33,310 bases of DNA from Deltaproteobacteria bacterium. GTDB lineage: Bacteria; Desulfobacterota_B; Binatia; UBA9968. The position numbers and the translations under genes are program-made. The stretch covers positions 1 to 33,310 of the forward strand of contig JACPSF010000369.1 in the NCBI GenBank assembly GCA_016193385.1, in the 5' to 3' direction. Of this stretch, positions 18,911-27,645 are shown piece after piece. Under the pieces are notes generated by a model. That model had not been told where the DNA came from. It saw only the letters and a program-made list of their open reading frames with translations, and searched no databases. Every line of letters starts with the position of its first letter. Positions within the stretch are counted from its first letter, which is position 1.

Positions 18911-18936
18911 ATTATATGGGCGCTAATGAGAGTCAA
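18911..18936 (-). promoter_or_regulatory. possible promoter for the TctC-like gene
   Basis: On the minus strand, TATAAT (18911-18916) matches the -10 consensus fully and TTGACT (18931-18936) matches five of six -35 bases. They are only 14 bases apart, shorter than the usual 16-18, so activity is uncertain. A GAGAGG box follows before the ATG at 18883. Confidence 0.35.
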
Positions 18937-19002
18937 GGGCAGGGATACTTTGACCTTGCTCCGTTGCTAATGGTCCTGCACCCCAGTAGGATATTGGCGA
19001 TT

Positions 19003-19821
19003 ATGAACTTACGTCGCCTGTGGACTTTTCCCCTCTTTTGGATGTTGATCTCAGCGTCTCTCTGGGCACGCTCGGGCCTGGTTCATGCCCAGATTCCAGC
19101 AACGACTGAAATGGTACTTATTCCCGCTGGGCGGTTTATTATGGGCAGTGACAACGGGCCAGCGGACGAGAGACCGGCGCACAAGGTGGAGCTTCCAGCA
19201 TTCACCATGGATAAATTTCCGGTGACCAACGCCCAGTTTGCTGTCTTTCTGAACACGGTCGGTCCTGTGAATTCAAAGGGGGAGAATCTTTTTGATGTGG
19301 CTGATCCAGACGCGCGGATTCACAAGAGGGGAGGGAAGTGGGTAGCTGATGCAGGGTTTGAAAACCATCCCGTGGTTGAAGTTTCCTGGTTTGGCGCGGG
19401 GGACTACTGTGCCTGGGCAGGAAAGAGGCTTCCCACTGAAGCGGAGTGGGAAAAGGCCGCGCGCGGCACGGATGGCAGGAAGTATCCGTGGGGAAAGAGT
19501 CCGCCTGATAAAACTAGAGCGCAATTCAACACGGAATACAACCAAACCGTGCCGGTGGATGGTTTTCCTAAAGGCGCCAGCCCGTATGGTCTTTTAGACG
19601 TGGCGGGTAATGCCTGGGAGTGGGTGAGCAGCGCCTATCTGCCTTATCCTTACAATCCTAACGACGGTCGCGAAGACGTAACTCCGGGACCGGTGCGCGG
19701 CACGAGGGGTGGGGGCCACGATTCTCCGGGCGAGGTATTGACCACGACACACCGCGGCCGCAATCTCTCCCGTAATTTTCGCTCAGGCCACCACAATATT
19801 GGCTTCCGCTGCGCTCGCTAG
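19003..19821 (+). CDS. formylglycine-generating-enzyme-like (SUMF1-fold) exported protein
   Basis: A 272-residue protein starting at ATG 19003 with an export signal (MNLRRLWTFPLFWMLI, cleaved after VHAQ); the open frame from 18916 has 29 extra, non-signal residues. It carries the FGE-sulfatase domain: MVLIPAGRFIMGSD, DKFPVTNAQFAVFL, HPVVEVSWFGAGDYCAWAGKRLPTEAEWEKAARG, then GNAWEWVSSAY and GFRCAR. In true FGEs two cysteines follow the RGG motif near the C-terminus; here that region (RGGGHDSPGEVL) has none. A catalytic formylglycine-forming role is therefore unlikely and a binding or other oxidative role more likely. No sulfatase gene is nearby. Confidence 0.88.
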   Translation: MNLRRLWTFPLFWMLISASLWARSGLVHAQIPATTEMVLIPAGRFIMGSDNGPADERPAHKVELPAFTMDKFPVTNAQFAVFLNTVGPVNSKGENLFDVADPDARIHKRGGKWVADAGFENHPVVEVSWFGAGDYCAWAGKRLPTEAEWEKAARGTDGRKYPWGKSPPDKTRAQFNTEYNQTVPVDGFPKGASPYGLLDVAGNAWEWVSSAYLPYPYNPNDGREDVTPGPVRGTRGGGHDSPGEVLTTTHRGRNLSRNFRSGHHNIGFRCAR

Positions 19822-19829
19822 CCTTCTAG

Positions 19830-20795
19830 TTACTGAAGCGACTTGTCGGTTGGCTGCTGGATCGCCGTGAGCCTCCACGAATTAGGGCCAACAGAGCGGG
19901 TAAAAGTCCAGTATTCCTCAAATTCTACTGGCTCTGATCTGTTCCCGGCGACAACCAGGCCGCTCTTCTCATCAACTGTGTAGTCCACCAGATTAGCCTC
20001 AAAGCGAACCGTAATATAGTCCTGTCCCTGTTCTGTCCAGGCCTCAGTGATCTCGGTGGTTCGAAGGGCGATGTTTTCCATGTAGTTTCTCTGGCTGCGA
20101 GCTCTAAGGCCGGCGAGCTCCTGCTCCCATGAGCGGGCGAGCTCAGGCGCGCAGAGAGAAGTAAGAGTCGCTCCGTCTTGCCGGCTCCAGGCGGCCTGGA
20201 TTTTGAAAAAAGTATCCTGGGCGGATTTAGGGAATCCGGCAGGGTCGAAGCGAGGGTCCATCATGTGAATGGCGCTGAAGTCGGGCTGAGCCACCGCTGG
20301 AGCTTCAATGACCGGCCCACGTTCGTGGTCAGAGGAATAAATCGTGTCTTGGTATTGCATGCTACCATAGCTGGGTGCGAGGGCAGGTCTGCGAACTCTG
20401 CTATAGATCCAATAGCCCACACCGGCAAGGAGAAGGATCTCGATGAGGCCGATGCCGCTCCCCCCAAAGCCTCCCCATCCCGCCTGGGCGAGACTCGAGA
20501 AAAGCATGGAACCCAACAATCCTCCCAGAAGGCCTCCGGCCAAACCACGCATGAAACCACCGGGTTGTGGGGCTACGGGGGAGGGTTGCTGTGGGGGTGG
20601 GGTTGACTCTCTTCCTGCTTGCGTAGGATTAGCCGGCTGTGAAGGTCTGGATGGGGCCTGGAAGCTCCTTGAGCCGCGGCTCCCGCCCGAGCGGCCCCCG
20701 CCGGCGCGGGCCTCTGCGTAACCCTGTAGCGCCACGAAGCCTATCCACGCCGTTGCGAGTAATACTGTCAACATTCGGAGAGATACTCCATTCAT
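19830..20795 (-). CDS. Tim44-domain membrane protein
   Basis: A 321-residue protein. It has an N-terminal signal/anchor (residues 7-27), a low-complexity Gly/Ser/Pro/Gln linker (about 30-80), glycine-rich transmembrane stretches (FMRGLAGGLLGGLLGSMLF and IGLIEILLLAGVGYWIYS), and a C-terminal Tim44-like domain of about 150 residues (from PAGFPKSAQDTFFKIQAAW to EYWTFTRSVG). In bacteria this family is anchored in the inner membrane with the Tim44 fold exposed; its function is unclear. GGAAGGGAG lies upstream of ATG 20795. The Tim44 assignment rests on overall pattern, not on a single motif. Confidence 0.82.
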   Translation of the reverse strand: MNGVSLRMLTVLLATAWIGFVALQGYAEARAGGGRSGGSRGSRSFQAPSRPSQPANPTQAGRESTPPPQQPSPVAPQPGGFMRGLAGGLLGGLLGSMLFSSLAQAGWGGFGGSGIGLIEILLLAGVGYWIYSRVRRPALAPSYGSMQYQDTIYSSDHERGPVIEAPAVAQPDFSAIHMMDPRFDPAGFPKSAQDTFFKIQAAWSRQDGATLTSLCAPELARSWEQELAGLRARSQRNYMENIALRTTEITEAWTEQGQDYITVRFEANLVDYTVDEKSGLVVAGNRSEPVEFEEYWTFTRSVGPNSWRLTAIQQPTDKSLQ

Positions 20796-20895
20796 CGAAT
20801 CGTCTCCCTTCCTTGAATGCAGATGACCTTCAAGCGAGTTTAATCTTAGCCCCTACGAAGCACAAGCCAATTTAATGGGCGTTGGTAGCACAGCG

Positions 20896-21486
20896 TTAGT
20901 TCAATAACGTGTCTTCTATGTGGAGCGGTTTTTCTAAGAGGCGGCTAAGGCGTTCTCCGAGGCTATTTAGTCTCTTAATCCCCCCTCGGTCAATAAGCAC
21001 GCTATCCCCGCTCGCGAGGATCACGCGTAGGGAAGGCACGGGATACTTTTCATCGGAAGAGCCCGCCACGGCAAAGCCGCTGTAAACCTCGTCGATGCCG
21101 AGTCGTAGTGCCGTCACTTCGGCGTAGTCCACGGAGAGCCGGAGACGGCGAAAAATACTGCTCTTGAGCCATCGGACCTGGCGTGCATACGGGTCAATGA
21201 CGATCATTCGCTTTAGGGACAGAAGATAAAAAGCGACGCCGAGAAGGATCAGGTTCATGACGGGGAAATACCACAGGGAGCCAGCGGGACCTTCCAGGCC
21301 CCGTTGCTGGATCGCTACCACGATCGGGACTGAAAGGGAGAGCAGGATGCAGGCGATTCCCAGGCAAAGAAAAGCCGGGAATCGCGCTCCCCTCCATGTC
21401 AGCCGTAAGCTCTCGTCAGTGCTGATATCGACTCGGAAGCCGAGTCTCGTCCCAAGCGCTTCAAAGTGAGCTGGGTTGCCCTCCAT
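20896..21486 (-). CDS. hypothetical membrane protein, two transmembrane segments
   Basis: A 196-residue protein of unknown family. Two hydrophobic helices (about residues 37-61, FPAFLCLGIACILLSLSVP..., and 70-90, SLWYFPVMNLILLGVAFYLL) separate a short N-terminal region from a C-terminal soluble domain. That domain contains VIDPYARQVRW, LSVDYAEVTALRL and VPSLRVILASGDSVLIDRG, a strand pattern like that of bacterial PH-like (DUF304-type) domains. That resemblance is only by eye. It lies on the same strand as cofH and the Tim44 gene but with gaps of 66 and 100 bases, so operon membership is unclear. Confidence 0.7.
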   Translation of the reverse strand: MEGNPAHFEALGTRLGFRVDISTDESLRLTWRGARFPAFLCLGIACILLSLSVPIVVAIQQRGLEGPAGSLWYFPVMNLILLGVAFYLLSLKRMIVIDPYARQVRWLKSSIFRRLRLSVDYAEVTALRLGIDEVYSGFAVAGSSDEKYPVPSLRVILASGDSVLIDRGGIKRLNSLGERLSRLLEKPLHIEDTLLN

Positions 21487-21552
21487 AATAATAGCGAGGA
21501 AGCAGAAGGCAGTCGGTAGGATGCGGGTCCAAGAGATGACCGCCTACTGAGT

Positions 21553-22848
21553 TCAGACCTGCGTGCGCTTCTGGACGCGGTAAAAATCTTTAAACCGATA
21601 TTCCTTGAGCTGGGTAAGCTTGCGGTAAGAGCCGAATCGTTCGTCCGGGTTTTCGACCCGGTCCAAAAGATCCACCGGCTTGTCCTCGGTTTCGAAGACT
21701 CTGATCTTCTTATAGGTCGTCGAACGTTCCCCCGGGATGCGCCCCATTTCTCGGATCAGGCTGCGAAATCGGGACGGCTTCATCAGTTGACCGTATCCCG
21801 AGCCAGCCGCTGTCGAGATGCTTTCGTTGATGAGCGTCCCGCCAAAATCGTTGGCGCCGGCCATGAGGCCGATCTGGGAAAATTTGGGGCCCTCCTTGAC
21901 CCAGGAGACTTGCAGGTTGGGGATCCAGTTGTTCAACATGATGCGCGATACCGCATACATTTTCACGACTTCGGCTCCCGTCGCGCCGTCGCGCAATCCG
22001 CCGAGCTTTTTCCGATAGTACATGGGTGCTTCTTCGTACACGAAGCTCAACGGGACGAACTCGGTGATGCCTCCCGTGCGCTTCTGGATGTCCCTGAGGA
22101 TCTGGAGATGCAGCGCCTTGTGATAGGGGCTTTCTAGATGGCCGTACATGATGGTGGAGGTGGTCGGAATCCCCACCTCATGAGCCGTTTCAATCAGCTC
22201 CACCCATCGGGCGGTAGTAATCCGCCCCGGCGATATCTGGTTGCGCACTTCATCCACCAGGATTTCCGCCGATGTCCCCGGGAGGCTGCCCACGCCCGCA
22301 TCTTTGAGCGCCACGAGGTAGTCCCGGACGGTGACGCCGGTAAGGGTGGAGCCGTAGAGCACCTCCTCGGGCGAGAAACCGTGGATGTGGAGATCGGGCA
22401 GGGCTTCTTTGATGGCTTTGCAGAGCTTCACGTAATGCCAGCCGTCCATCCCCGGGGCAAGACCGGCCTGGACGCACACCTCGGTAGCTCCGAGCTGCTG
22501 TGCCTCCTCGGCGCGGCGGATGATTTCCTCCAGGGGAAGGAAGTAACCCTCTTCTGCCAGATGCCCGCGACTGAACGCGCAGAAGCCGCAGGATTTGACG
22601 CACACGTTGGTAAAATTGATGTTGCGGTTGACCACGTAGGTCACGACATCTCCCGCCGTCTTCTGGCGCAGGGTGTTGGCCGCCGCGCATAGGATAGGGA
22701 GATCGGCGCCGGAGGCATCGAAGAGTTGAGTTCCCTCCTCCGTTGTGATGTCGTGGCCGGCGAGCGCCCGGTCAAGGATTCGTCCAAGGGAAGGCGTCAC
22801 TCCGGATAAAAGGCTGTCAAGGGCGACCTGCAGATGGGGAAATGTCAT
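21553..22848 (-). CDS. cofH: FO synthase subunit 2 / hydroxyphenyl transferase (CofH-like radical SAM)
   Basis: A 431-residue radical-SAM enzyme. The cluster motif is CVKSCGFC (Cys 83, 87, 90) in the context VVNRNINFTNVCVKSC, which is characteristic of CofH. Downstream, HGFSPEEVLYG, STIMYGHLESPYHKALHLQ and GGITEFVPLSFVYEEAPMY are family blocks. CofH joins tyrosine to the ribitylaminouracil to begin the F0 chromophore of coenzyme F420; CofG completes it. The closest alternatives are MqnE/MqnC of futalosine menaquinone synthesis, which share the fold, but the TEFVPLSFVYEEAP block favours CofH. No cofG is in the window. It lies downstream of def by 65 bases on the same strand. Confidence 0.85.
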   Translation of the reverse strand: MTFPHLQVALDSLLSGVTPSLGRILDRALAGHDITTEEGTQLFDASGADLPILCAAANTLRQKTAGDVVTYVVNRNINFTNVCVKSCGFCAFSRGHLAEEGYFLPLEEIIRRAEEAQQLGATEVCVQAGLAPGMDGWHYVKLCKAIKEALPDLHIHGFSPEEVLYGSTLTGVTVRDYLVALKDAGVGSLPGTSAEILVDEVRNQISPGRITTARWVELIETAHEVGIPTTSTIMYGHLESPYHKALHLQILRDIQKRTGGITEFVPLSFVYEEAPMYYRKKLGGLRDGATGAEVVKMYAVSRIMLNNWIPNLQVSWVKEGPKFSQIGLMAGANDFGGTLINESISTAAGSGYGQLMKPSRFRSLIREMGRIPGERSTTYKKIRVFETEDKPVDLLDRVENPDERFGSYRKLTQLKEYRFKDFYRVQKRTQV

Positions 22849-22913
22849 AGGGCGACTTTATCCGTTCTCTTTACCAAAAACAATCGAGGCACTGACGGAG
22901 GCTACCGGTAGCC

Positions 22914-23447
22914 CTATCGGTCTGCCCAGTAGCGCGCGAATTCCTGGAGAAACGAAAGCGTGGAGAGATCGCGCATGCGGTCGAGGAAAACCTTCCCGTG
23001 CAGATGATCCCATTCATGCTGGATGACCCGAGCATGAAAATCGGCGGCCACGAAATTCAAATCCTTGCCGTGACGATCCCACGCCTCCACCCTGATGGAT
23101 GTGTAGCGCGGGACTTTGCCTCTCAAATCGGGAATGCTGAGGCACCCCTCCCAATCCTCCTCGACCTCTTCGCTGAGCGGAGTGATTTTCGGGTTGATCA
23201 GCACGGAGAGGGGAACTCGGGGCTTTCGCGGGTAGCGCGGGTTATCCTCTACCTCCAGGACCGCGATTTGTTTGGATTCGTGGACCTGGACCGCAGCCAG
23301 GCCTACGCCGTCGTATTCTTTCATGGTTTCGATCATGTCATCGATCATCTTTTGCACGGCCGCCGAAACGACTTGATCCCGCGACAGGTCTTCAGCCGCT
23401 CGGCGCAGAACCGGATTTCCAATCCTGGCGACTTGGAGAATCGACAT
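22914..23447 (-). CDS. def: peptide deformylase
   Basis: Removes the formyl group from nascent protein N-termini. 177 residues, a normal length. All three motifs are intact: motif 1 GVGLAAVQV (about 47-55), motif 2 EGCLSIP with the metal-binding Cys 102, and motif 3 QHEWDHLHG with His 144, Glu 145 and His 148. The start is ATG 23447. It is divergently transcribed from the Rrf2 gene, sharing the 23448-23607 region, and is followed by cofH. Confidence 0.97.
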   Translation of the reverse strand: MSILQVARIGNPVLRRAAEDLSRDQVVSAAVQKMIDDMIETMKEYDGVGLAAVQVHESKQIAVLEVEDNPRYPRKPRVPLSVLINPKITPLSEEVEEDWEGCLSIPDLRGKVPRYTSIRVEAWDRHGKDLNFVAADFHARVIQHEWDHLHGKVFLDRMRDLSTLSFLQEFARYWADR

Positions 23448-23520
23448 GAAGCTTTCTTACCATAGCTCAGGAGCGAGAAAAAGAGACGGTTCGTCAGGGT
23501 CGCCACAAGTGCGCGGCGTC

Positions 23521-23550
23521 TTGACTATATAGACCTAAAAGGTCTATATT
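23521..23550 (+). promoter_or_regulatory. Rrf2/suf promoter with embedded palindromic operator
   Basis: TTGACT (23521-23526) and TATATT (23545-23550) form a good promoter with an 18-base spacer. The perfect inverted repeat ATATAGACCT-AAA-AGGTCTATAT (23527-23549) fills the spacer and covers most of the -10 box. A dimeric repressor bound here would block RNA polymerase. Rrf2 proteins bind sites of this size and the next gene encodes one, so I infer autoregulation. Confidence 0.75.
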
Positions 23551-23607
23551 TTATAGGGTACGTCCGGTATGAAAGACGCAAGAGGAGGGACGGAGAGAAG
23601 CTCCCTG

Positions 23608-24048
23608 ATGAACGTAGGAAGGCGCGTGGATTACGCGGTCCGTGCGCTTTCGTATCTGGCAGGTCAGCCGCCGGGAAAGATTGTCAGTCGGGCGACTATT
23701 GAAGAAAACCAAGATATACCGTCTTACTATCTTTCCAAAATCATGAAGGACCTCGTCGCTGGCGGGCTGGTCCGTTCCCATGTCGGCTCCAAGGGTGGAT
23801 TCAGTCTGGCGCGAACCCCAGACAAGATCACGATCAAAGAGGTTTACGAAGCCGTTGAAAGACCGCTGGTCCTGATGGAATGCTTGGAGAGGGGCGCAGG
23901 CTTTTGCTCCTATTGTTCGGTGTGCACCCAGATCTCGATCTGGGAAAAGGCTCAGACCCTTTTGGCCAAATACCTGGCCGCGATTTCCATCGGTGACATC
24001 GCTGACCGGCACGGTTTGCGCGGCCGCCTGGTGAGCCTCGATGGCTGA
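23608..24048 (+). CDS. Rrf2-family transcriptional regulator (IscR-like), Fe-S sensing
   Basis: A 146-residue winged-helix regulator from ATG 23608 (GGAGAGAAG upstream); an earlier in-frame ATG at 23569 adds 13 residues outside the family consensus. Landmarks: MNVGRRVDYAVRALSYLA, IPSYYLSKIMKDLVAGGLV (recognition helix region), VGSKGGFSLAR (wing), then a cysteine cluster at residues 92, 100, 103 and 106. IscR uses three cysteines at 92, 98 and 104, so the arrangement here differs in spacing and adds a fourth. An iron-sulfur cofactor is likely. By position it regulates the suf genes downstream and itself. Confidence 0.9.
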   Translation: MNVGRRVDYAVRALSYLAGQPPGKIVSRATIEENQDIPSYYLSKIMKDLVAGGLVRSHVGSKGGFSLARTPDKITIKEVYEAVERPLVLMECLERGAGFCSYCSVCTQISIWEKAQTLLAKYLAAISIGDIADRHGLRGRLVSLDG

Positions 24049-24072
24049 TCTTGTAGCGGGAGCGCCGGACCC

Positions 24073-24227
24073 ATACTATAGTGAAGGAAAAAAGAAAATT
24101 ACCATAATTCCCCCATCCCCTCTCAAATCCCCCTTTCTCCCCCTTTGGTAAAGGGGGAGAAAGGGGGATTTAGGGAAGGGTGAGGGGGGATTTGATGTCA
24201 ACTTATTTAATTCCGTCACTATAATAT
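24073..24227. mobile_element. MITE-like palindromic element between the Rrf2 gene and sufC
   Basis: The 155-base element ends in ATACTATAGTGA (24073-24084) and TCACTATAATAT (24216-24227), inverted repeats matching 11 of 12. Read as TAGTGA...TCACTA, it is flanked by TA on each side, the target duplication typical of IS630/mariner-type transposition. The centre is a perfect 22-bp inverted repeat (24125-24146 with 24150-24171, loop GGT) made of CCCCCTTT units. It encodes nothing. Transcribed, it would form a very stable hairpin between the regulator and sufC. Confidence 0.75.
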
Positions 24228-24245
24228 CGGTGAAGGGGATGCATC

Positions 24246-25016
24246 ATGCTGGAAATTAGGAATTTACATACCAGTGTTAGTGGCCGGGAAATCCTTCGGG
24301 GGATCGACCTGAACGTCCGCGCGGGCGAGATCCACGCTATCATGGGTCCGAACGGGTCGGGCAAGAGTACCTTGGCGCATGTGCTCTCCGGGCGGGAAAG
24401 CTATGAAGTGACGGCGGGAGAAGTGGTCTACGAGGGAAAAAATCTGTTGCAGATGACGCCGGAAGAGCGGGCCCGCGACGGGATCTTCCTGGCTTTCCAG
24501 TATCCTGTCGAGATCCCTGGCCTAAGCACGACTTACTTCCTGAAGGCGGCGCTGAACGCCATCCGCAAACACCGTGGCCTTGAGGAACTGGACGCGATGG
24601 ACTTCCTCGTCCTGGTCAAGGAGAAAATGAAGGTGGTCGAGATGGAGCAGGAGCTCTTGAACCGGTCGATCAATGAGGGATTCTCCGGGGGAGAGAAGAA
24701 GCGGAACGAGATCTTTCAAATGGCGGTCCTGGACCCGAAGCTTGCGATCCTGGACGAGACCGACTCGGGCCTGGACATCGACGCGTTGAGGATCGTCGCG
24801 AATGGGGTCAATACGCTGCAGAGCGCGGCACGCGCGATGATCGTCATTACCCACTATCAGCGGCTGCTTAATTACATCGTTCCGGACCACGTGCACGTCC
24901 TCTACGAGGGGCGCATCGTCAAGTCGGGAGCCAAGGAGTTGGCCGAGGAGCTGGAGGCGAAGGGTTACGATTGGATCAAAGAAGAGGTCGAAGCGGCCCA
25001 GGGAGCGGGCGCCTAA
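24246..25016 (+). CDS. sufC: Fe-S assembly ATPase SufC
   Basis: ABC-type ATPase of the SufBCD scaffold for iron-sulfur cluster assembly. 256 residues, a normal length. Walker A is GPNGSGKST (about 35-43), the signature is FSGGEKKRNEIFQM, Walker B is LAILDETDSGLDID, and the H-loop is VITHYQRLL. An AAGGGG box lies about 8 bases before ATG 24246. It is the first suf gene here because sufB, normally upstream, is not in the window. Followed by sufD after 17 bases. Confidence 0.97.
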   Translation: MLEIRNLHTSVSGREILRGIDLNVRAGEIHAIMGPNGSGKSTLAHVLSGRESYEVTAGEVVYEGKNLLQMTPEERARDGIFLAFQYPVEIPGLSTTYFLKAALNAIRKHRGLEELDAMDFLVLVKEKMKVVEMEQELLNRSINEGFSGGEKKRNEIFQMAVLDPKLAILDETDSGLDIDALRIVANGVNTLQSAARAMIVITHYQRLLNYIVPDHVHVLYEGRIVKSGAKELAEELEAKGYDWIKEEVEAAQGAGA

Positions 25017-25033
25017 GGAGGTAACGCGCGAAG

Positions 25034-26377
25034 ATGTCCCAGGCATTGGCGGAGCAGGATCAATATCTTTCGGACTTTGAGCGATTCGAGGAGCGAGGGG
25101 CAGCACCAGCGTGGGTCCAGTCGATCCGGAGAGAGGCGATCTCGCGCTTTGCCGCACTCGGATTCCCCACCACGAAGGACGAGGAGTGGCGGTATACCAA
25201 TGTGGCCCCGATCCTCAGGATTCCCTTCAAGCCCGCTACGGCCGAGAGCAATGGGCTGACCACGGCCGAAGCACTCGAGCGGACGATATCGATCAGCCTG
25301 CCGCCCGAGCGCCTCGTTTTCATCGACGGCTGTTATTCGGAGGAGCTTTCGTCCCGGTCGCGTCTACCGGAGCAGGTTAGGGTTTCGAGTCTCGCTGCGG
25401 CGCTCGCCAGCGATCGGGAAGCCCTCCAGCCCCACCTGGCCCGTTACGCCGATTTTCAGACTCATGCTTTCGTTGCCCTTAACACAGCCTTCCTGGAGGA
25501 TGGGGCATTTGTTTACGTTCCGCGCGGCGCGATCATCGAAGAGCCGATTTTTATGCTCTTTATCTCGATCGGCGGCGGGAAGGCGGAGGTGTCCTACCCC
25601 CGCAATCTGATCGTGGCGGACCGCGACAGCCAGGTGACCCTGGTGGAAGCCTACGTGGGGCTAGAGAATGGCGTCTATTTCACGAACGGCGTTACCGAAA
25701 TCGTCGCCGGAGAAAACGCCGTCGTTGACCACTACAAGCTCGTGCGAGAGGGCGAGAGTGGCTTTCACGTCGCGACCCAGCAGGCTCACCTGGAGCGCAA
25801 CAGCAACTTTAGGTCCCACTTGATCACCTTGGAAGGCTCGCTGGTGCGCAACGATGTCAATGTGGTGCTTGCTGGGGAGGGCGTCGAGTGCACGCTCAAC
25901 GGTCTTTTTCTCGCCGCCGGCAACCAGCACGTGGACAGCCACACTCGGATCGATCATGTAAAGCCGCATGGCATGAGTCGAGAGCTTTACAAAGGTATTC
26001 TGGACGGAAAGGCGAAGGGCGTGTTCAACGGCAAGATCTATGTGCACAAGTCGGCTCCGAAAACTGACGCGAAGCAGACCAACAAGAATCTCCTTCTTTC
26101 CGAAGGCGCCTCGATCGATACCAAGCCGCAACTGGAGATTTACAACAACGATGTCAAGTGCACTCACGGCTCAACCATCGGGCAGCTCAGTCAGGATGCG
26201 CTCTTTTATCTGCGCGCGCGCGGGATCGGGCTGGAAGAGGCGCGCGGCCTTTTGACCCATGCGTTTGCCAGCGAGATCATTCGCGGGATCAAGGTGGCCT
26301 CCATCCGGGAGCAGCTGGACCAACTGGTCATCACGAGGCTAGGGGACAAATTCAGGGGAAAAGAAAGGTTGTTATGA
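25034..26377 (+). CDS. sufD: Fe-S assembly scaffold subunit SufD
   Basis: A 447-residue beta-helix scaffold subunit that forms SufBC2D with SufB and SufC. The N-terminal [18 protein letters not shown] is typical of SufD rather than SufB; the C-terminal core has [12 protein letters not shown] with the conserved Cys and His used for nascent cluster assembly. AAGGAGG stands about 11 bases ahead of ATG 25034. The stop overlaps the sufS start. I considered SufB: the N-terminal SufB features and its Cys-containing assembly core are not seen, and the fit to SufD is clearly better. Confidence 0.95.
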   Translation: MSQALAEQDQYLSDFERFEERGAAPAWVQSIRREAISRFAALGFPTTKDEEWRYTNVAPILRIPFKPATAESNGLTTAEALERTISISLPPERLVFIDGCYSEELSSRSRLPEQVRVSSLAAALASDREALQPHLARYADFQTHAFVALNTAFLEDGAFVYVPRGAIIEEPIFMLFISIGGGKAEVSYPRNLIVADRDSQVTLVEAYVGLENGVYFTNGVTEIVAGENAVVDHYKLVREGESGFHVATQQAHLERNSNFRSHLITLEGSLVRNDVNVVLAGEGVECTLNGLFLAAGNQHVDSHTRIDHVKPHGMSRELYKGILDGKAKGVFNGKIYVHKSAPKTDAKQTNKNLLLSEGASIDTKPQLEIYNNDVKCTHGSTIGQLSQDALFYLRARGIGLEEARGLLTHAFASEIIRGIKVASIREQLDQLVITRLGDKFRGKERLL

Positions 26378-27645
26378 AAGCTGTGCACGAAATTCCCGTC
26401 CGGGACGCTTGGAAAACGGATCGAGCCGCATACGACGTAGCCAAGATCAGAGAGGACTTCCCGATCTTGAAGCGCAAGGTCCATGGGAAGCCGCTGGTCT
26501 ATCTGGACAACGCGGCCACAACCCAGAAGCCAAAGTTGGTCGTGGATACCTTGCACGCCTATTACACGGCCGAGAACTCCAACGTGCACCGCGGGATTCA
26601 TTTCCTGAGCGAGCAGGCCACGGCGGCCTACGAGGGAGCGCGCGCCAAGGCCAAGGGTTTTCTGCATGCCTCGGATACGAGCGAGATCGTCTTCGTTCGG
26701 GGCACGACCGAGGCCATCAACCTGGTGGCCCAGAGCTACGGGCGGGCCTTTGTCAAGCAGGGCGATGAAATCATCATCTCTGCGATGGAGCACCATTCCA
26801 ATATCGTCCCATGGCAGATTCTCTGCGAGCAAGCGGGAGCTATACTCCGGGTCATTCCCATCAATCACGATGGGGATTTGCTGATGAACGAATTCGAGAG
26901 GTTGCTGAACGAAAAGACGAAGTTCGTCTCCGTGGCTCACGTGTCGAACGCGCTCGGCACAGTCAACCCGGTGAAAGAGATCGTCCAGATGTCGCACCAG
27001 TTGGGTGTCCCGGTTCTCCTCGACGGGGCGCAAGCGGCGCCCCATATGAAAGTGGACGTCCAAGAGCTGGATTGCGATTTTTATGCCTTTTCGGGTCACA
27101 AAGTTTACGGCCCTACCGGCATCGGTATTCTTTACGGCAAGGTTCAGCTGCTCGAGGCCATGCCTCCGTATCAGGGCGGAGGTGATATGATCAGTTTGGT
27201 GACGTTTGAGAAGACGCACTACAACGTGTTGCCCTACAAGTTCGAGGCAGGAACCCCCCACATAGCGGGAGTGATCGGTCTGGGAGCAGCCATAGACTAT
27301 GTGAACGCCATCGGGATGGAAGGCATCACCGCTCACGAGCGCGAATTATTGGCCTATGCGACCGGGGAGCTCTCTCGGATTGCAGGCTTGAGGATCATCG
27401 GGACGGCCAAGGAGAAGGCCGGTGTTCTATCCTTTGTGCTGGAGGGGGTTCACCCGCACGACATCGGAACGGTGGTGGATCGCGAGGGCGTCGCGATCCG
27501 TGCGGGCCATCACTGCGCCATGCCGGTGATGCAGCGCTTCGGTGTGCCCGCGACGGCCAGGGTCTCTTTTGGCCTTTATAACACCAAAGCAGAGGTGGAC
27601 GGGCTCGTGAAGGCCATCCATAAGGTGATCGAGGTATTTGGTTGA
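26374..27645 (+). CDS. sufS: cysteine desulfurase SufS
   Basis: Group II, PLP-dependent cysteine desulfurase, 423 residues, supplying sulfur as a persulfide. Landmarks: [11 protein letters not shown] (about 43-53), the His pair in [11 protein letters not shown], the Schiff-base Lys 243 in FSGHKVYGP, and the active Cys 381 in RAGHHCAMP. The start is ATG 26374, overlapping the sufD stop; the longer frame beginning at 26158 only reads through sufD. Sulfur is passed to SufU, encoded next with a one-base stop/start overlap (TGATG). Confidence 0.97.
   Translation: MKAVHEIPVRDAWKTDRAAYDVAKIREDFPILKRKVHGKPLVYLDNAATTQKPKLVVDTLHAYYTAENSNVHRGIHFLSEQATAAYEGARAKAKGFLHASDTSEIVFVRGTTEAINLVAQSYGRAFVKQGDEIIISAMEHHSNIVPWQILCEQAGAILRVIPINHDGDLLMNEFERLLNEKTKFVSVAHVSNALGTVNPVKEIVQMSHQLGVPVLLDGAQAAPHMKVDVQELDCDFYAFSGHKVYGPTGIGILYGKVQLLEAMPPYQGGGDMISLVTFEKTHYNVLPYKFEAGTPHIAGVIGLGAAIDYVNAIGMEGITAHERELLAYATGELSRIAGLRIIGTAKEKAGVLSFVLEGVHPHDIGTVVDREGVAIRAGHHCAMPVMQRFGVPATARVSFGLYNTKAEVDGLVKAIHKVIEVFG

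Noticed and set aside
24049..24245. CRISPR-like palindromic repeats
   Set aside because: A single element with inverted arms and no repeat-spacer periodicity.
26206..27336. 376-codon minus-strand frame opposite sufS
   Set aside because: Shadow of sufS, whose motifs are intact on the plus strand.
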